From the NCBI GenBank assembly GCA_937927945.1, contig CALEYW010000061.1:25483-89482 (forward strand): a DNA stretch of 64,000 nucleotides. Direction: 5' to 3'. Position 1 is the stretch's first letter. Each line of letters starts with the position of its first letter. The translations under genes were made by a program, and so were the position numbers. Of the stretch, positions 33,238 to 41,686 are shown piece after piece. The notes beneath the pieces were generated by a model that saw only the letters and a program-made list of their open reading frames with translations, made no database searches and was not told where the DNA came from. This DNA is from an uncultured candidate division WPS-2 bacterium. Lineage in GTDB: Bacteria > Vulcanimicrobiota > Vulcanimicrobiia > Vulcanimicrobiales > Vulcanimicrobiaceae.

Positions 33238-33933
33238 ATGACGACCTGGCGGACCTCGATACTCGCGGCGGCCGCAGTCGCGTGCCTCGCGCTGTGCGCG
33301 TGCGCCAAGCAAAGCACGACGGAAGAGTCGCCGTCGCGGCCGGCGGCGCAGACGAATCCGAGCGACTTCCCGCTGTACCCCGGTACCACGCTCGTCGAGG
33401 TCGCCCCGATCGACTACGGCGCGATGTTCGCGATGATCCGCAAGAATGATCCGAGCGCGAAGCCGGGCGCGAACTATCGCGGCAACGAGGTCATCGTCTC
33501 GACCAGCGCGTCTATCCCACGGCTCCGCACGTGGGTGGCGCACCTCAAGACCGCGCCGCCGCTCGGCTTCCACTACAGTCCCTCGACGACGGCGTTCTCG
33601 ATCGGACCCTCCTCCAGCGAGAGGAGCAGCGCGGAGGTCGACGCACTCTTCGAGACCGCGAGCTCGCAGCGCATCGTGTTCGTGATCGCCCTCGATCCGA
33701 AGCGCATCCGCGCCCAGCTCGGCCCCGCGCTCGACGTCGCCGACAACTACACGGCGCTACCGCCGATGCTGCGTGTCCCGATCGACGATCAAATGAAGCG
33801 GCAGCTGGGCTACACCGTCAGCGAGATGCTCGACCGCCACAGCCCAATCGGCATGATCTTCGCCACCCTCAAGACGATGAGCACCGCCGACCGCCGCGCC
33901 ATCGTCCTAGTCGACGAGTCGAAGACGAAATAG
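33238..33933 (+). CDS. Putative lipoprotein of unknown function
   Basis: A 231-residue protein with an N-terminal hydrophobic signal ending in LCAC, where Cys22 could be the lipidated residue. The mature part starts with a Ser/Pro/Thr-rich linker, then FPLYPGTTLVEVAPIDYG and a globular region ending SKTK. I recognise no family. It starts 22 bases after the rplT terminator, with no strong promoter seen, and ends 20 bases from the convergent peptidase gene. Confidence 0.7.
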   Translation: MTTWRTSILAAAAVACLALCACAKQSTTEESPSRPAAQTNPSDFPLYPGTTLVEVAPIDYGAMFAMIRKNDPSAKPGANYRGNEVIVSTSASIPRLRTWVAHLKTAPPLGFHYSPSTTAFSIGPSSSERSSAEVDALFETASSQRIVFVIALDPKRIRAQLGPALDVADNYTALPPMLRVPIDDQMKRQLGYTVSEMLDRHSPIGMIFATLKTMSTADRRAIVLVDESKTK

Positions 33934-33953
33934 CCCAAATCATGTCACGGTCG

Positions 33954-35120
33954 TCAGCGCGCCGTCGCTGCCAGCGCGATCGCGACGTGGGCGCGGATGC
34001 CGGTTTGCATCGCTTGTTCGTCGATGTCGAAGGCGGGGTGGTGGTTGGGGAAGGCGTGCGCGTCGTCGCCGGCTCCGAGGAACATGAAACACGCGGGGAC
34101 GCGCTGCGCGAAGTACGAGAAGTCTTCGCTGCCCATGATCGGTGCGATCTCGACGACGCGCTCCGCGCCGAGCGCTGCGGCGAGGGTCTGGCTCACGAAC
34201 GCGGCTTCGGCCGGATCGTTCTCCGTCACCGGATACGAACGTTGCCAGTCGAGATGGCACGTTGCGTTCGCGGCGGCGCAGGTGTGCTCGGCGATGCGGC
34301 GGATGCGGCCCTCCATCCCGTCGCGCGTCGCGGCGCTGAACGACCGTACCGTCCCTTTGAGCGCGACGCGCGGCGGGATCACGTTGTAGGTCGTTCCGCC
34401 GCTGATCGCGCCGATCGTCACGACGGCGGGCTCGACCGGATCGACTTCCCGGCTGACGATGCGCTGCAGGCTCGTGACGACGTCGGCCGCGACGACGATC
34501 GGATCAACCGAACGGTGCGGCATTGCGCCGTGTCCGCCGAGCCCTTCGACGACGAGATCGAACTGATCGACCGACGCCATCATTGGCCCAGGCCGCAGGC
34601 CGATCACGCCGGTCGGCAAGATGCACCCGATATGGATGCCATACGCGCGTTCGATCGCGAAGCGCTCGATGAGCCCGTCGGCGAGCATCGCGGGCGCGCC
34701 GCCGCCGCCTTCTTCCGCCGGCTGGAACACGAACGCGACACGCCCGCGCAGCTCGCCGGCGCGTTCGCGCAAGACGGCCGCGGCGCCGAGCAGCATTGCG
34801 ACGTGCGCGTCGTGCCCGCACGCGTGCATGACGCCGGGATTCTGGGAAGCGAACGGGACGGCGCTCTCCTCGGGCATCGGCAGCGCGTCCATGTCGGCCC
34901 GCAGCATGATCGTCGGACCGGGCTGCGCTCCGGCGAGCAGGCCGACGACGCCGGTGCCGCCGATCCCCTCATGGACCTCGAGGCCCAGCACCCGCAACTT
35001 CGCCGCGACCAGCGCGGCGGTGCGGTGTTCGGCGAACGCGAGTTCGGGGTGCGCGTGGATGTCGCGGCGGATCGCGACGGTCTCGGCGACAAGTTCGGGG
35101 GAGAGTTCGAGGGTCGGCAT
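33954..35120 (-). CDS. M20 family amidohydrolase (aminoacylase/hippurate hydrolase-like)
   Basis: A 388-residue metalloamidase. It has RRDIHAHPELAFAE, LRADMDALPM, HACGHDAHVAML, FQPAEEGGGG and the C-terminal metal segment MGSEDFSYF, the standard M20D layout for cleaving N-acyl amino acids (hippurate, IAA conjugates or N-acetyl amino acids). Cytoplasmic, no signal peptide. ATG at 35120 chosen because the family starts near LSPELVAETVAIRRDIHAHP. Divergent from the aro operon leader. Confidence 0.88.
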   Translation of the reverse strand: MPTLELSPELVAETVAIRRDIHAHPELAFAEHRTAALVAAKLRVLGLEVHEGIGGTGVVGLLAGAQPGPTIMLRADMDALPMPEESAVPFASQNPGVMHACGHDAHVAMLLGAAAVLRERAGELRGRVAFVFQPAEEGGGGAPAMLADGLIERFAIERAYGIHIGCILPTGVIGLRPGPMMASVDQFDLVVEGLGGHGAMPHRSVDPIVVAADVVTSLQRIVSREVDPVEPAVVTIGAISGGTTYNVIPPRVALKGTVRSFSAATRDGMEGRIRRIAEHTCAAANATCHLDWQRSYPVTENDPAEAAFVSQTLAAALGAERVVEIAPIMGSEDFSYFAQRVPACFMFLGAGDDAHAFPNHHPAFDIDEQAMQTGIRAHVAIALAATAR

Positions 35121-35293
35121 CGAGGCCGCCGTTCGCCGCTCCCCACCGCCGTCCCGGCGGACCGACTCCGGTAGGGTACCGCCCGCTTGCTGTGAACGAC
35201 CGGCCAAGGGGTTGCCAATCCTCACGCCGCCCAGGAACGGTCACCTGGCCGGAAGCTCCGGAGCGTACGGTGTTTGACAAAGGGGTCGACCGG

Positions 35294-35389
35294 ATGCTTC
35301 AATCAGCCGGAATGCTCGCCGGTGCGTATTTTTATCGCTGGTACGAAGGCCGCACGCAGGTCGTGTCGGTCGAGTTCGGCATCGCGTAG
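35294..35389 (+). CDS. Putative aromatic-amino-acid leader peptide of the aro operon
   Basis: A 31-residue ORF beginning MLQSAGML and containing AYFYRWYEG, so five of six consecutive codons (35327-35344: Tyr Phe Tyr Arg Trp Tyr) are aromatic, with a later Phe. AAAGGGG lies eight bases before the ATG. The stop is 25 bases before a strong terminator and 70 bases before aroA. This is the arrangement of ribosome-mediated attenuation, where starvation for aromatic amino acids would stall the ribosome and prevent termination. A second ATG at 35312 or a GTG at 35270 are alternative starts. Function is inferred from layout only. Confidence 0.6.
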   Translation: MLQSAGMLAGAYFYRWYEGRTQVVSVEFGIA

Positions 35390-35414
35390 AGCAGCTAGAG
35401 CCACCGACTGCACG

Positions 35415-35454
35415 CGAGCCCCTCGCCGACACGGCGGGGGGCTCGTTCGTTTTT
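35415..35454 (+). terminator. Strong intrinsic terminator/attenuator before aroA
   Basis: A stem of 13 pairs (35415-35427 with 35433-35445, one G-U) with a five-base loop is followed by TTCGTTTTT. It stands between the leader peptide and the aroA start, so it would cut off the whole shikimate operon unless an alternative fold forms. No other promoter is visible between it and aroA. Confidence 0.85.
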
Positions 35455-35459
35455 GAAGG

Positions 35460-36716
35460 ATGATGACGGACCAGATGTCGACGCTTCGCGTACCCGGGGA
35501 CAAGTCGATCGCGCACCGCTCGGTCATGTTCGCCGCGCTCGCGGAGGGGACGTCGACCCTGCGCAACGTCCCGGCCGGACTCGACGTCCGTTCTACCCAG
35601 GATGCCATGCGCGCGCTCGGCGCCACGATTCGCGCCGTCGGCGACACGCTCGAAATCGACGGCTGCGGCGGTACGTTCACCGCCCCGTCCGAACCGATCG
35701 ACTGCGGCAACAGCGGCACCACGATGCGGCTCTTGGCCGGCATCCTCGCCACGCGGCCGATCGTCGCGACGCTGACGGGAGACGACTCCCTGCGTTCGCG
35801 TCCGATGCGCCGGGTGACCGGTCCGCTCGGCGCGTTCGGCGCGCAGTTCGAGCTCACGCCGTCGGGGACGGCTCCGATGACCGTGCGCGGCAACGGCACG
35901 GCGAGCGGCGCGGAACTCGCGGTCACCATCGCCAGCGCGCAGGTGAAGTCGGCGCTGCTGCTCGCAGCGCTGAACGCGCACGGCCGTACGCGGCTCACCG
36001 GCGAGCTGCAGACGCGCGATCACACCGAACGGCTGCTGAACGCCTTCGGCGTCAGCGTCGGCAGCGACGGCGAGGCGCTCGTCCTCGACGGGCCGGCGAC
36101 ACTGCGCGCGACGTCGATCGACGTGCCGGGCGACATCTCGAGCGCGGCGTTCTTGTTCGCGGCCGCGGCGGCGGTGCCGGGCGCGAGCGTGGTCGTCGAC
36201 GACGTCGGCCTCAATCCCGGCCGCACCGGCTTTCTCGACGTGCTGCGCCGCTTCGGCGCAGAGGTCGACGTGCAGGTGAACGCCGCGTCGCCCGAACCGC
36301 GCGGGAGGGTGAGCGTGCGCGGCGCGCGGCTGCGGGCGATCGACATCGAGCCGCACGAGATTCCGGCGTTGATCGACGAGCTGCCGCTGGCCGGCGTGCT
36401 CGCGGCGTTCGCGCAGGGGACGACGACGGTACGCGGCGCAGGTGAACTTCGCGTGAAAGAATCGGATCGCATCGAATCGTTCGCTGCCGCGGCGCGCGCG
36501 ATCGGGATCGAAGTCGTGACCGCACCGGACGGTTTCGCCGTCACCGGACCCGCGACGCTGCACGACGGCGCGATCGCGACGCATCACGATCATCGCATCG
36601 CGATGGCGTTCTCCATCGCCGCTCGCGCCGGCGGCATCACCATCACGCTCGACGATCCCCATTGCGCCGCGGTATCGTTCCCCGGCTTCGACGCGGCGCT
36701 CGAGGCGGTCGCATGA
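35460..36716 (+). CDS. aroA: 3-phosphoshikimate 1-carboxyvinyltransferase (EPSP synthase)
   Basis: A 418-residue enzyme joining shikimate 3-phosphate and PEP. Visible landmarks are VPGDKSIAHRSVMFAAL, GNSGTTMRLLAG, VKESDRIESFA and HDHRIAMAFS. Starts are possible at ATG 35460, 35463 or 35475; GAAGGA lies directly before the first. Followed by aroE with an ATGA overlap. The operon encodes shikimate-pathway steps 3-7 except DAHP synthase and with aroQ as the third step, so this is the main route to chorismate in the cell. Confidence 0.95.
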   Translation: MMTDQMSTLRVPGDKSIAHRSVMFAALAEGTSTLRNVPAGLDVRSTQDAMRALGATIRAVGDTLEIDGCGGTFTAPSEPIDCGNSGTTMRLLAGILATRPIVATLTGDDSLRSRPMRRVTGPLGAFGAQFELTPSGTAPMTVRGNGTASGAELAVTIASAQVKSALLLAALNAHGRTRLTGELQTRDHTERLLNAFGVSVGSDGEALVLDGPATLRATSIDVPGDISSAAFLFAAAAAVPGASVVVDDVGLNPGRTGFLDVLRRFGAEVDVQVNAASPEPRGRVSVRGARLRAIDIEPHEIPALIDELPLAGVLAAFAQGTTTVRGAGELRVKESDRIESFAAAARAIGIEVVTAPDGFAVTGPATLHDGAIATHHDHRIAMAFSIAARAGGITITLDDPHCAAVSFPGFDAALEAVA

Positions 36717-37492
36717 ACGTGCGGCGCGCCGCAGTCATCGGCCATCCCGTCGCGCACAGCCGCTCGCCGGCACTCTTCGCACGCTTCGCCGCCGCGAGCG
36801 GGGTGGAGCTGGTGTACGACGCGATCGACGTGACGCCGGATGCGCTCGAAACTACGCTCGCCGCCTGGCGGCGCGATCCCGACTTCGTCGGCTGCAACGT
36901 GACGCTGCCGCACAAGGAGCGCGCGCTCGCTCTGGCCGACCGGGTCGAGCCGGCCGCCCGCGCATGCGGTGCGGCAAACGTCCTCACGCGAACCGGCGAG
37001 ACGCTCGTCGCCGACAACACCGACGTCGCGGGCATCGAAGCCGCGCTCGCGCAGGCCGGCGTGGGGCTGGCGGGTGCGCGTGTCGCCGTCCTCGGCGCGG
37101 GCGGCGCGGCGCGGGCGGTCGCCGAGGCCGCGCGCCGCAACGGCGCCGCGTCGATCGTCGTCGCCGCGCGCGACGTCGCGCGCGCGCGAACGGTCGCGCT
37201 GGCGTTCGGCGCGAGCGCATGCGCTCTGGACGCCGTGCCGGTCGCCGACGTCTACGTCAACGCCACGCCGGTCGGCATGGTCGGGCAGCCGCAGCGCTCG
37301 CTCCTGCCGGCCGACGCGCCGGCCGGCGCCACGGCCTTCGACTTGATCTACACCCCGGAACAGACGCCGTTCCTGATCGATGCGCGCGGCCGGGGGCTGC
37401 GCACGGTCACCGGCACGGCGATGTTTTTGGCCCAGGGAGCCGCCACGTTCGAGCGTTGGTTCGGCTTCGCGCCGAAGGAGATCTCCGCATGA
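36713..37492 (+). CDS. aroE: Shikimate dehydrogenase
   Basis: A 259-residue NADPH enzyme reducing 3-dehydroshikimate. Motifs: IGHPVAHSRSPALF, NVTLPHKE (catalytic Lys and Asp pair with DNTDVAG), VAVLGAGGAARAV for nucleotide binding, and NATPVGM. ATGA-coupled to aroA and to aroC. Slightly shorter than the usual 270-280 residues, without loss of a recognisable motif. Confidence 0.94.
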   Translation: MNVRRAAVIGHPVAHSRSPALFARFAAASGVELVYDAIDVTPDALETTLAAWRRDPDFVGCNVTLPHKERALALADRVEPAARACGAANVLTRTGETLVADNTDVAGIEAALAQAGVGLAGARVAVLGAGGAARAVAEAARRNGAASIVVAARDVARARTVALAFGASACALDAVPVADVYVNATPVGMVGQPQRSLLPADAPAGATAFDLIYTPEQTPFLIDARGRGLRTVTGTAMFLAQGAATFERWFGFAPKEISA

Positions 37493-38652
37493 GTTTGCGG
37501 TACCTGACCGCCGGCGAGTCGCACGGGGCGGCGCTGGTCGGCATCATCGAGGGCGTCCCGAGCGGCCTGCCGATCGACCTCGCGACGCTGCACGCCCAAG
37601 CGGTGCGGCGCAAACTCGGGTTCGGACGCGGCAATCGCCAGAACATCGAGACCGATGAGGTCCGCATCGTCACCGGCGTGCGGCGCGGCAAGACGATCGG
37701 CAGCCCGATCGCGCTGATCATCGAGAACCGCGATCACGTGCGCTGGTCCGAGATCATGCGCGTCGACGCGCCCGACGACGACGCGCCGGCCGCTCGCGCG
37801 GTGCACGTGCCACGGCCGGGTCACGCCGATCGCATCGGCGGGATCAAGTACGATCGCGACGACTTGCGCGACGTGCTCGAACGCGCCAGCGCGCGCGAGA
37901 CCGCGATGCGCGTCGCGCTCGGCACGGTCGCGCGCACGCTGCTCGGCGCGCTCGGCGTCACGCTCGCCAGCCGCGTCGTGCGCATCGGCAGCGCGGTCGA
38001 CGAATCGCCGTGGCGCGACGTCGCGATCGAGGAAATCGACGCCTCACCGGTGCGCGCGCTCGATCCGGACGCTGCGGCGGCGATGGTGCGCGAGATCGAA
38101 GACGCGCGCGCGAACGGCGACGCGCTCGGCGGCGTGTTCGAGGTCGTGGCACAGCACGTCCCGGTCGCGCTGGGATCGTACGTGCAGTGGGACCGGCGTC
38201 TCGAGGGTGAAGTCGCGCGCGCGTTCATGTCGCTCAACGCGATCAAAGGCGTCGAGATCGGCCTGGGCTTCGGCGCTGCCGCGCGGCGTGGCTCGGAAGC
38301 GCACGACGCGTACGAACCCGACCCGCAGACGCGCACCCGCTATCGCACCAATCGCGCCGGCGGGATCGAGGGCGGAATGACGACGGGTCAACCGATCGTC
38401 GTGCGGGTCGGAATGAAGCCGATCGCGACGCTGATGAAACCGCTCGATTCGGTCGACCTGCGCACCGGCGAAGCGGTGAAGGCGCACATCGAACGCGCCG
38501 ACACCTGCGCCGTCCCCGCAGCAGCGGTGATCGGCGAATCGCTGCTCGCGCTCGTCTTGGCCGAAGCGGTGCTCGAGAAGTTCGGCGGCGACTCGCTCGG
38601 CGAGCTCGTCGAACGCGTGCGCGCCTGGGAGACGACCGCTCGTGGCCGGTAA
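37489..38652 (+). CDS. aroC: Chorismate synthase
   Basis: A 387-residue FMN-dependent lyase giving chorismate. Landmarks are TAGESHGAALVGIIEGVP, RPGHADRIGGIKY, the NRAGGIEGGMTTGQPI block and KPIATLMKPLDSVD. Both overlaps, ATGA with aroE and 11 bases with the kinase-synthase gene, fit tight coupling. The insertion between NRDHVRWSEIM and RPGHAD is the long form seen in bacteria outside proteobacteria. Confidence 0.95.
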   Translation: MSLRYLTAGESHGAALVGIIEGVPSGLPIDLATLHAQAVRRKLGFGRGNRQNIETDEVRIVTGVRRGKTIGSPIALIIENRDHVRWSEIMRVDAPDDDAPAARAVHVPRPGHADRIGGIKYDRDDLRDVLERASARETAMRVALGTVARTLLGALGVTLASRVVRIGSAVDESPWRDVAIEEIDASPVRALDPDAAAAMVREIEDARANGDALGGVFEVVAQHVPVALGSYVQWDRRLEGEVARAFMSLNAIKGVEIGLGFGAAARRGSEAHDAYEPDPQTRTRYRTNRAGGIEGGMTTGQPIVVRVGMKPIATLMKPLDSVDLRTGEAVKAHIERADTCAVPAAAVIGESLLALVLAEAVLEKFGGDSLGELVERVRAWETTARGR

Positions 38653-40219
38653 CGTCTACCTCTGCGGATTCTCCGGCGCCGGCAAGACGAGTGTCGCCCC
38701 GCTGCTGGCCGCGCTGCGCGCTATCGACGCCGTCGACGTCGACGCGCTGATCGAGGCCAACGCCGACCGGAAGATTGCGCGGATCGTCGACGAGGACGGC
38801 GAGCCCGCCTTTCGCGCGCTGGAACGCGAGACGATCGCCCGCGTCGCGGCGCGCGGAGGGGCCGTCGTCGCGCTCGGCGGCGGTGCGCTCGAAGACGGCA
38901 CCAACCGGCGCGCGATCGCGGAGAGCGGGATCCTGGTCTTCCTCGACGCGTCGCTCGAAACGTGCTCCGCGAACACCGCGCGGCACGCCGGTACGCGCCC
39001 GCTGTTGCGCGAGCCGGGGTCGCTGGAGCGCCTGCACGCCGCGCGCCGCCCGCGCTATCTCGACGCCGCGGTGCGGGTCGTGGTGGACGGCCTCACGCCG
39101 CACGCCGCGGCCCGCGCCGTCGACGCCGCGCTGCGGGACGAGCGGGTCGTCCACGTCCCGACGATCCGCCCGTACGACGTCGCGATCGGCGCGAGCGTGA
39201 TCGAAACGCTGCCCGAGCGGATCGCGCCGCTGCCCGGCGGCCGCGCGGTCATCGTCGCCGATCACGCCGTCGAAGCCCTCGGCACGCGCGTCGCGCGCGC
39301 CTACCACGATGCCGGCATCCACGCGACGCTTTTCGCGGTGCCGGCCGACGAATCGCTCAAGTCGCTCGCCTCGCTCGGCGATCTGTACGCGCACTTCGTC
39401 GAAGCACAGCTCGACCGGCGCGGCGTCGTCGTCGGCATCGGCGGCGGCACGATCGGTGACGCGGTCGGTTTCGCCGCGGCGACCTATCAACGCGGCGTCC
39501 CGTTCGTTGCGATTCCGACCACGTTGCTCTCCGCGGTCGACGCCGCGATCGGCGGCAAGACCGCGATCAATCTGGCAGCGGGCAAGAACCTGGTCGGGAC
39601 GGTGACCCAGCCGGCGCTCGTTGCGATCGCACCGCACACGCTGCGCTCGCTCCCGCGCCGCGACGTCGTCTCCGGCTACGGCGAGATGCTGAAGTACGGC
39701 TTGGCGCTCGACGCGGAGCTCTATCGCGCGCTGCGAGCCGGTGAAGCGGCGCTGCTGGACGATCCCGCGACCGCGCTCGATGCGATCGCGCGCTGCGTCG
39801 AGTTGAAAGCCGCGGTCGTCGCGCGAGACGAGGAGGACCGCACCGGAATTCGGGCGGTGCTGAACTTCGGCCACACGGTCGCGCACGCGATCGAGAAGGT
39901 CGCCGGGTACGGCGCGCTCCGGCACGGGGAGGCGGTGATCGTGGGGATGCGAGCGGCGCTAGCGCTCTCGGTGCGGCGCGGTCTGCTCGGTGCGCACGTC
40001 GCGGCCGAACCCGACGCGCACCTGGCCGCCTTGCCGGTGCCGAACGATTGGCGGTCGCTCGGCGCGGAGGCCGTCGTCGCGGCGACCCGGGGCGACAAGA
40101 AACGCCATGCCGGCGGAACGCAATACGTCCTGCTCGACGCGATCGGCCACTCGACGCTCGACGACGGCGTGCAGCTCGACGACGTACGGGCCGTGCTCGC
40201 GGAGATGGGATTGCGATGA
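38642..40219 (+). CDS. aroKB: Fused shikimate kinase / 3-dehydroquinate synthase
   Basis: A 525-residue fusion. Residues 1-165 are shikimate kinase: GFSGAGKTSV P-loop, DVDALIE, EPAFRALERE and ALGGGALED. Residues 175-525 are 3-dehydroquinate synthase: GIGGGTIGDAVGFAAATYQR, IPTTLLSAVDAAIGGKTAIN, GEMLKYG and NFGHTVAHAIE with RHGEAV. It performs the second and fifth pathway steps in one chain. There is no stop or frame change between the domains. GTG start inside the end of aroC. Confidence 0.93.
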   Translation: MAGNVYLCGFSGAGKTSVAPLLAALRAIDAVDVDALIEANADRKIARIVDEDGEPAFRALERETIARVAARGGAVVALGGGALEDGTNRRAIAESGILVFLDASLETCSANTARHAGTRPLLREPGSLERLHAARRPRYLDAAVRVVVDGLTPHAAARAVDAALRDERVVHVPTIRPYDVAIGASVIETLPERIAPLPGGRAVIVADHAVEALGTRVARAYHDAGIHATLFAVPADESLKSLASLGDLYAHFVEAQLDRRGVVVGIGGGTIGDAVGFAAATYQRGVPFVAIPTTLLSAVDAAIGGKTAINLAAGKNLVGTVTQPALVAIAPHTLRSLPRRDVVSGYGEMLKYGLALDAELYRALRAGEAALLDDPATALDAIARCVELKAAVVARDEEDRTGIRAVLNFGHTVAHAIEKVAGYGALRHGEAVIVGMRAALALSVRRGLLGAHVAAEPDAHLAALPVPNDWRSLGAEAVVAATRGDKKRHAGGTQYVLLDAIGHSTLDDGVQLDDVRAVLAEMGLR

Positions 40220-40659
40220 ACGTCCTGGTCGTGAACGGCCCGAACCTGAACCTGCTCGGCGAGCGCGAGCCCGAGATCTACGGACGCACGACGCTCGCCG
40301 AGCTCGAGCGCGCGGTCGAAGACTACGGACGCACGCTCGGGATGACGCTGCGCTTCTTCCAGTCGAACCACGAGGGCGCGATCATCGACGAGCTGCACGC
40401 GCAGCGAACCTGGGCCGACGCGCTGGTGATCAACCCGGCGGCGTTCACCCACTACTCGTATGCGATCCGCGACGCGCTGCTCGCGATCGACGTCCCGGCC
40501 GCCGAAGTCCACCTCTCCGACGTCGACAAGCGGCCCGAGGACTTCCGCAAGATCTCCGTCGTTCGCGACGTCTGCAAGCACGTCTTCAAAGGGATGGGCG
40601 TCGGCTCGTATCTCGCCGCGCTCGACGCATTCGCGCGGGACGCAGGCGCGAGCGGATGA
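40216..40659 (+). CDS. aroQ: Type II 3-dehydroquinate dehydratase
   Basis: A 147-residue dodecameric-type dehydratase: VNGPNLNLLGEREPEIYG (catalytic Arg and Tyr), QSNHEGAIID, NPAAFTHYSYAIRDAL and EVHLSDVDKRPEDFRK. In most homologues the last block reads VH(L/I)SN followed by a short loop and Arg-Glu; here it is SDVDKRPED, a small variant. The ATG at 40216 forms ATGA with the fusion gene; the frame is open back to 40048 only as a shadow. Confidence 0.93.
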   Translation: MNVLVVNGPNLNLLGEREPEIYGRTTLAELERAVEDYGRTLGMTLRFFQSNHEGAIIDELHAQRTWADALVINPAAFTHYSYAIRDALLAIDVPAAEVHLSDVDKRPEDFRKISVVRDVCKHVFKGMGVGSYLAALDAFARDAGASG

Positions 40660-41621
40660 TGCAGCGCCGGCTGGGAGGGGACGGCCCGACGGTCGGCGCG
40701 ATCGCACTCGGCTGCATGGGGATGTCGGAGTTCTACGATTCCGTCCCGGAGTCCGAAGCGATCGCGACGATCCACCGCGCGCTCGACCTCGGCATGAACC
40801 TGATCGACACCTCGGACATGTACGGGCGCGGCGAGAACGAGCGCCTCGTCGGCCGCGCGCTGCGCGACCGGCGCGATCGCGCCGTCCTGGCGACGAAGGG
40901 CGGACTCTTGCGCCGCGACGACGACCTCGCGTGGCGCGGCGTGAACGGCCGTCCCGCGTACCTCAAAGCGGCGTGCGACGCATCGCTGGCGCGGCTTGGC
41001 GTCGATCACGTCGACCTCTATTATCTTCACCGCGCCGATCCCGGCGTGCCGATCGAAGAGAGCGTGGGCGCCATGGCCGAACTCGTCACGGCCGGCAAGG
41101 TGGGCCGGCTCGGGCTTTCGGAGGTCGACGCGCCCGCGTTGCGCCGAGCGGCCTCCGTTGCACCGGTCGCCGCACTGCAAAGTGAGTACTCCTTGTTCAC
41201 CAGGGACGTCGAGCGGAACGGCGTGCTCGAAACCGCGCGCGCGTTCGGGGTGACGTTCGTCGCCTACGCGCCGCTGGGACGCGGAATGTTGACCCGCACG
41301 ATGCCTTCTCGCGATGAGCTCGCAATGGGAGACCTGCGCCGGCGCGTTCCTCGCTTCGACGAAGCGAACGTCGAACACAACCTGCGGCTCGTCGACTCGC
41401 TGGCGTCGATCGCCCACGAACGAAACATGACACCTGCGCAGTTGGCCTTGGCGTGGGTCGTCGACCGCGGCGACGACATCGTCGCCCTTCCCGGCTGTCA
41501 GCGCGTCGCGCAGGCCGAAGAAAACGGCGCTGCGGGCGATCTCCGGCTCGACGCCCACGCCCGGACGTCACTCGACCTGCTCTTCGCACCCGGCGCCGTC
41601 GCGGGCGAGAGAATCCGCTAA
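40656..41621 (+). CDS. Aldo/keto reductase
   Basis: A 321-residue TIM-barrel NADPH oxidoreductase with IALGCMGMSEFY, the catalytic tetrad region NLIDTSDMYG...TKGG...YYLHRAD, and VPIEESVGAMAELVTAGKVG. The profile fits AKR13-type reductases acting on varied aldehydes. ATGA places it last in the aro operon, but no link to aromatic synthesis is known for this family; it may simply be co-transcribed. Two adjacent ATGs at the start. Confidence 0.87.
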   Translation: MMQRRLGGDGPTVGAIALGCMGMSEFYDSVPESEAIATIHRALDLGMNLIDTSDMYGRGENERLVGRALRDRRDRAVLATKGGLLRRDDDLAWRGVNGRPAYLKAACDASLARLGVDHVDLYYLHRADPGVPIEESVGAMAELVTAGKVGRLGLSEVDAPALRRAASVAPVAALQSEYSLFTRDVERNGVLETARAFGVTFVAYAPLGRGMLTRTMPSRDELAMGDLRRRVPRFDEANVEHNLRLVDSLASIAHERNMTPAQLALAWVVDRGDDIVALPGCQRVAQAEENGAAGDLRLDAHARTSLDLLFAPGAVAGERIR

Positions 41622-41686
41622 AGGCCAGCGGCGGCGCCGCATGTCATCAGGCGCTTTTCAGGGTTGGGGCGTAGACTGACACGGCG

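Noticed and set aside
35274..35299. TTGACA at 35274 as a -35 for the aro leader
   Set aside because: The matching -10 would lie within the leader ORF after its first ATG, and the same block occurs at 59884 without a -10.
35192..35389. Longer 65-codon version of the aro leader ORF
   Set aside because: The upstream residues are Arg/Pro-rich and without a ribosome-binding site, whereas ATG 35294 has one.
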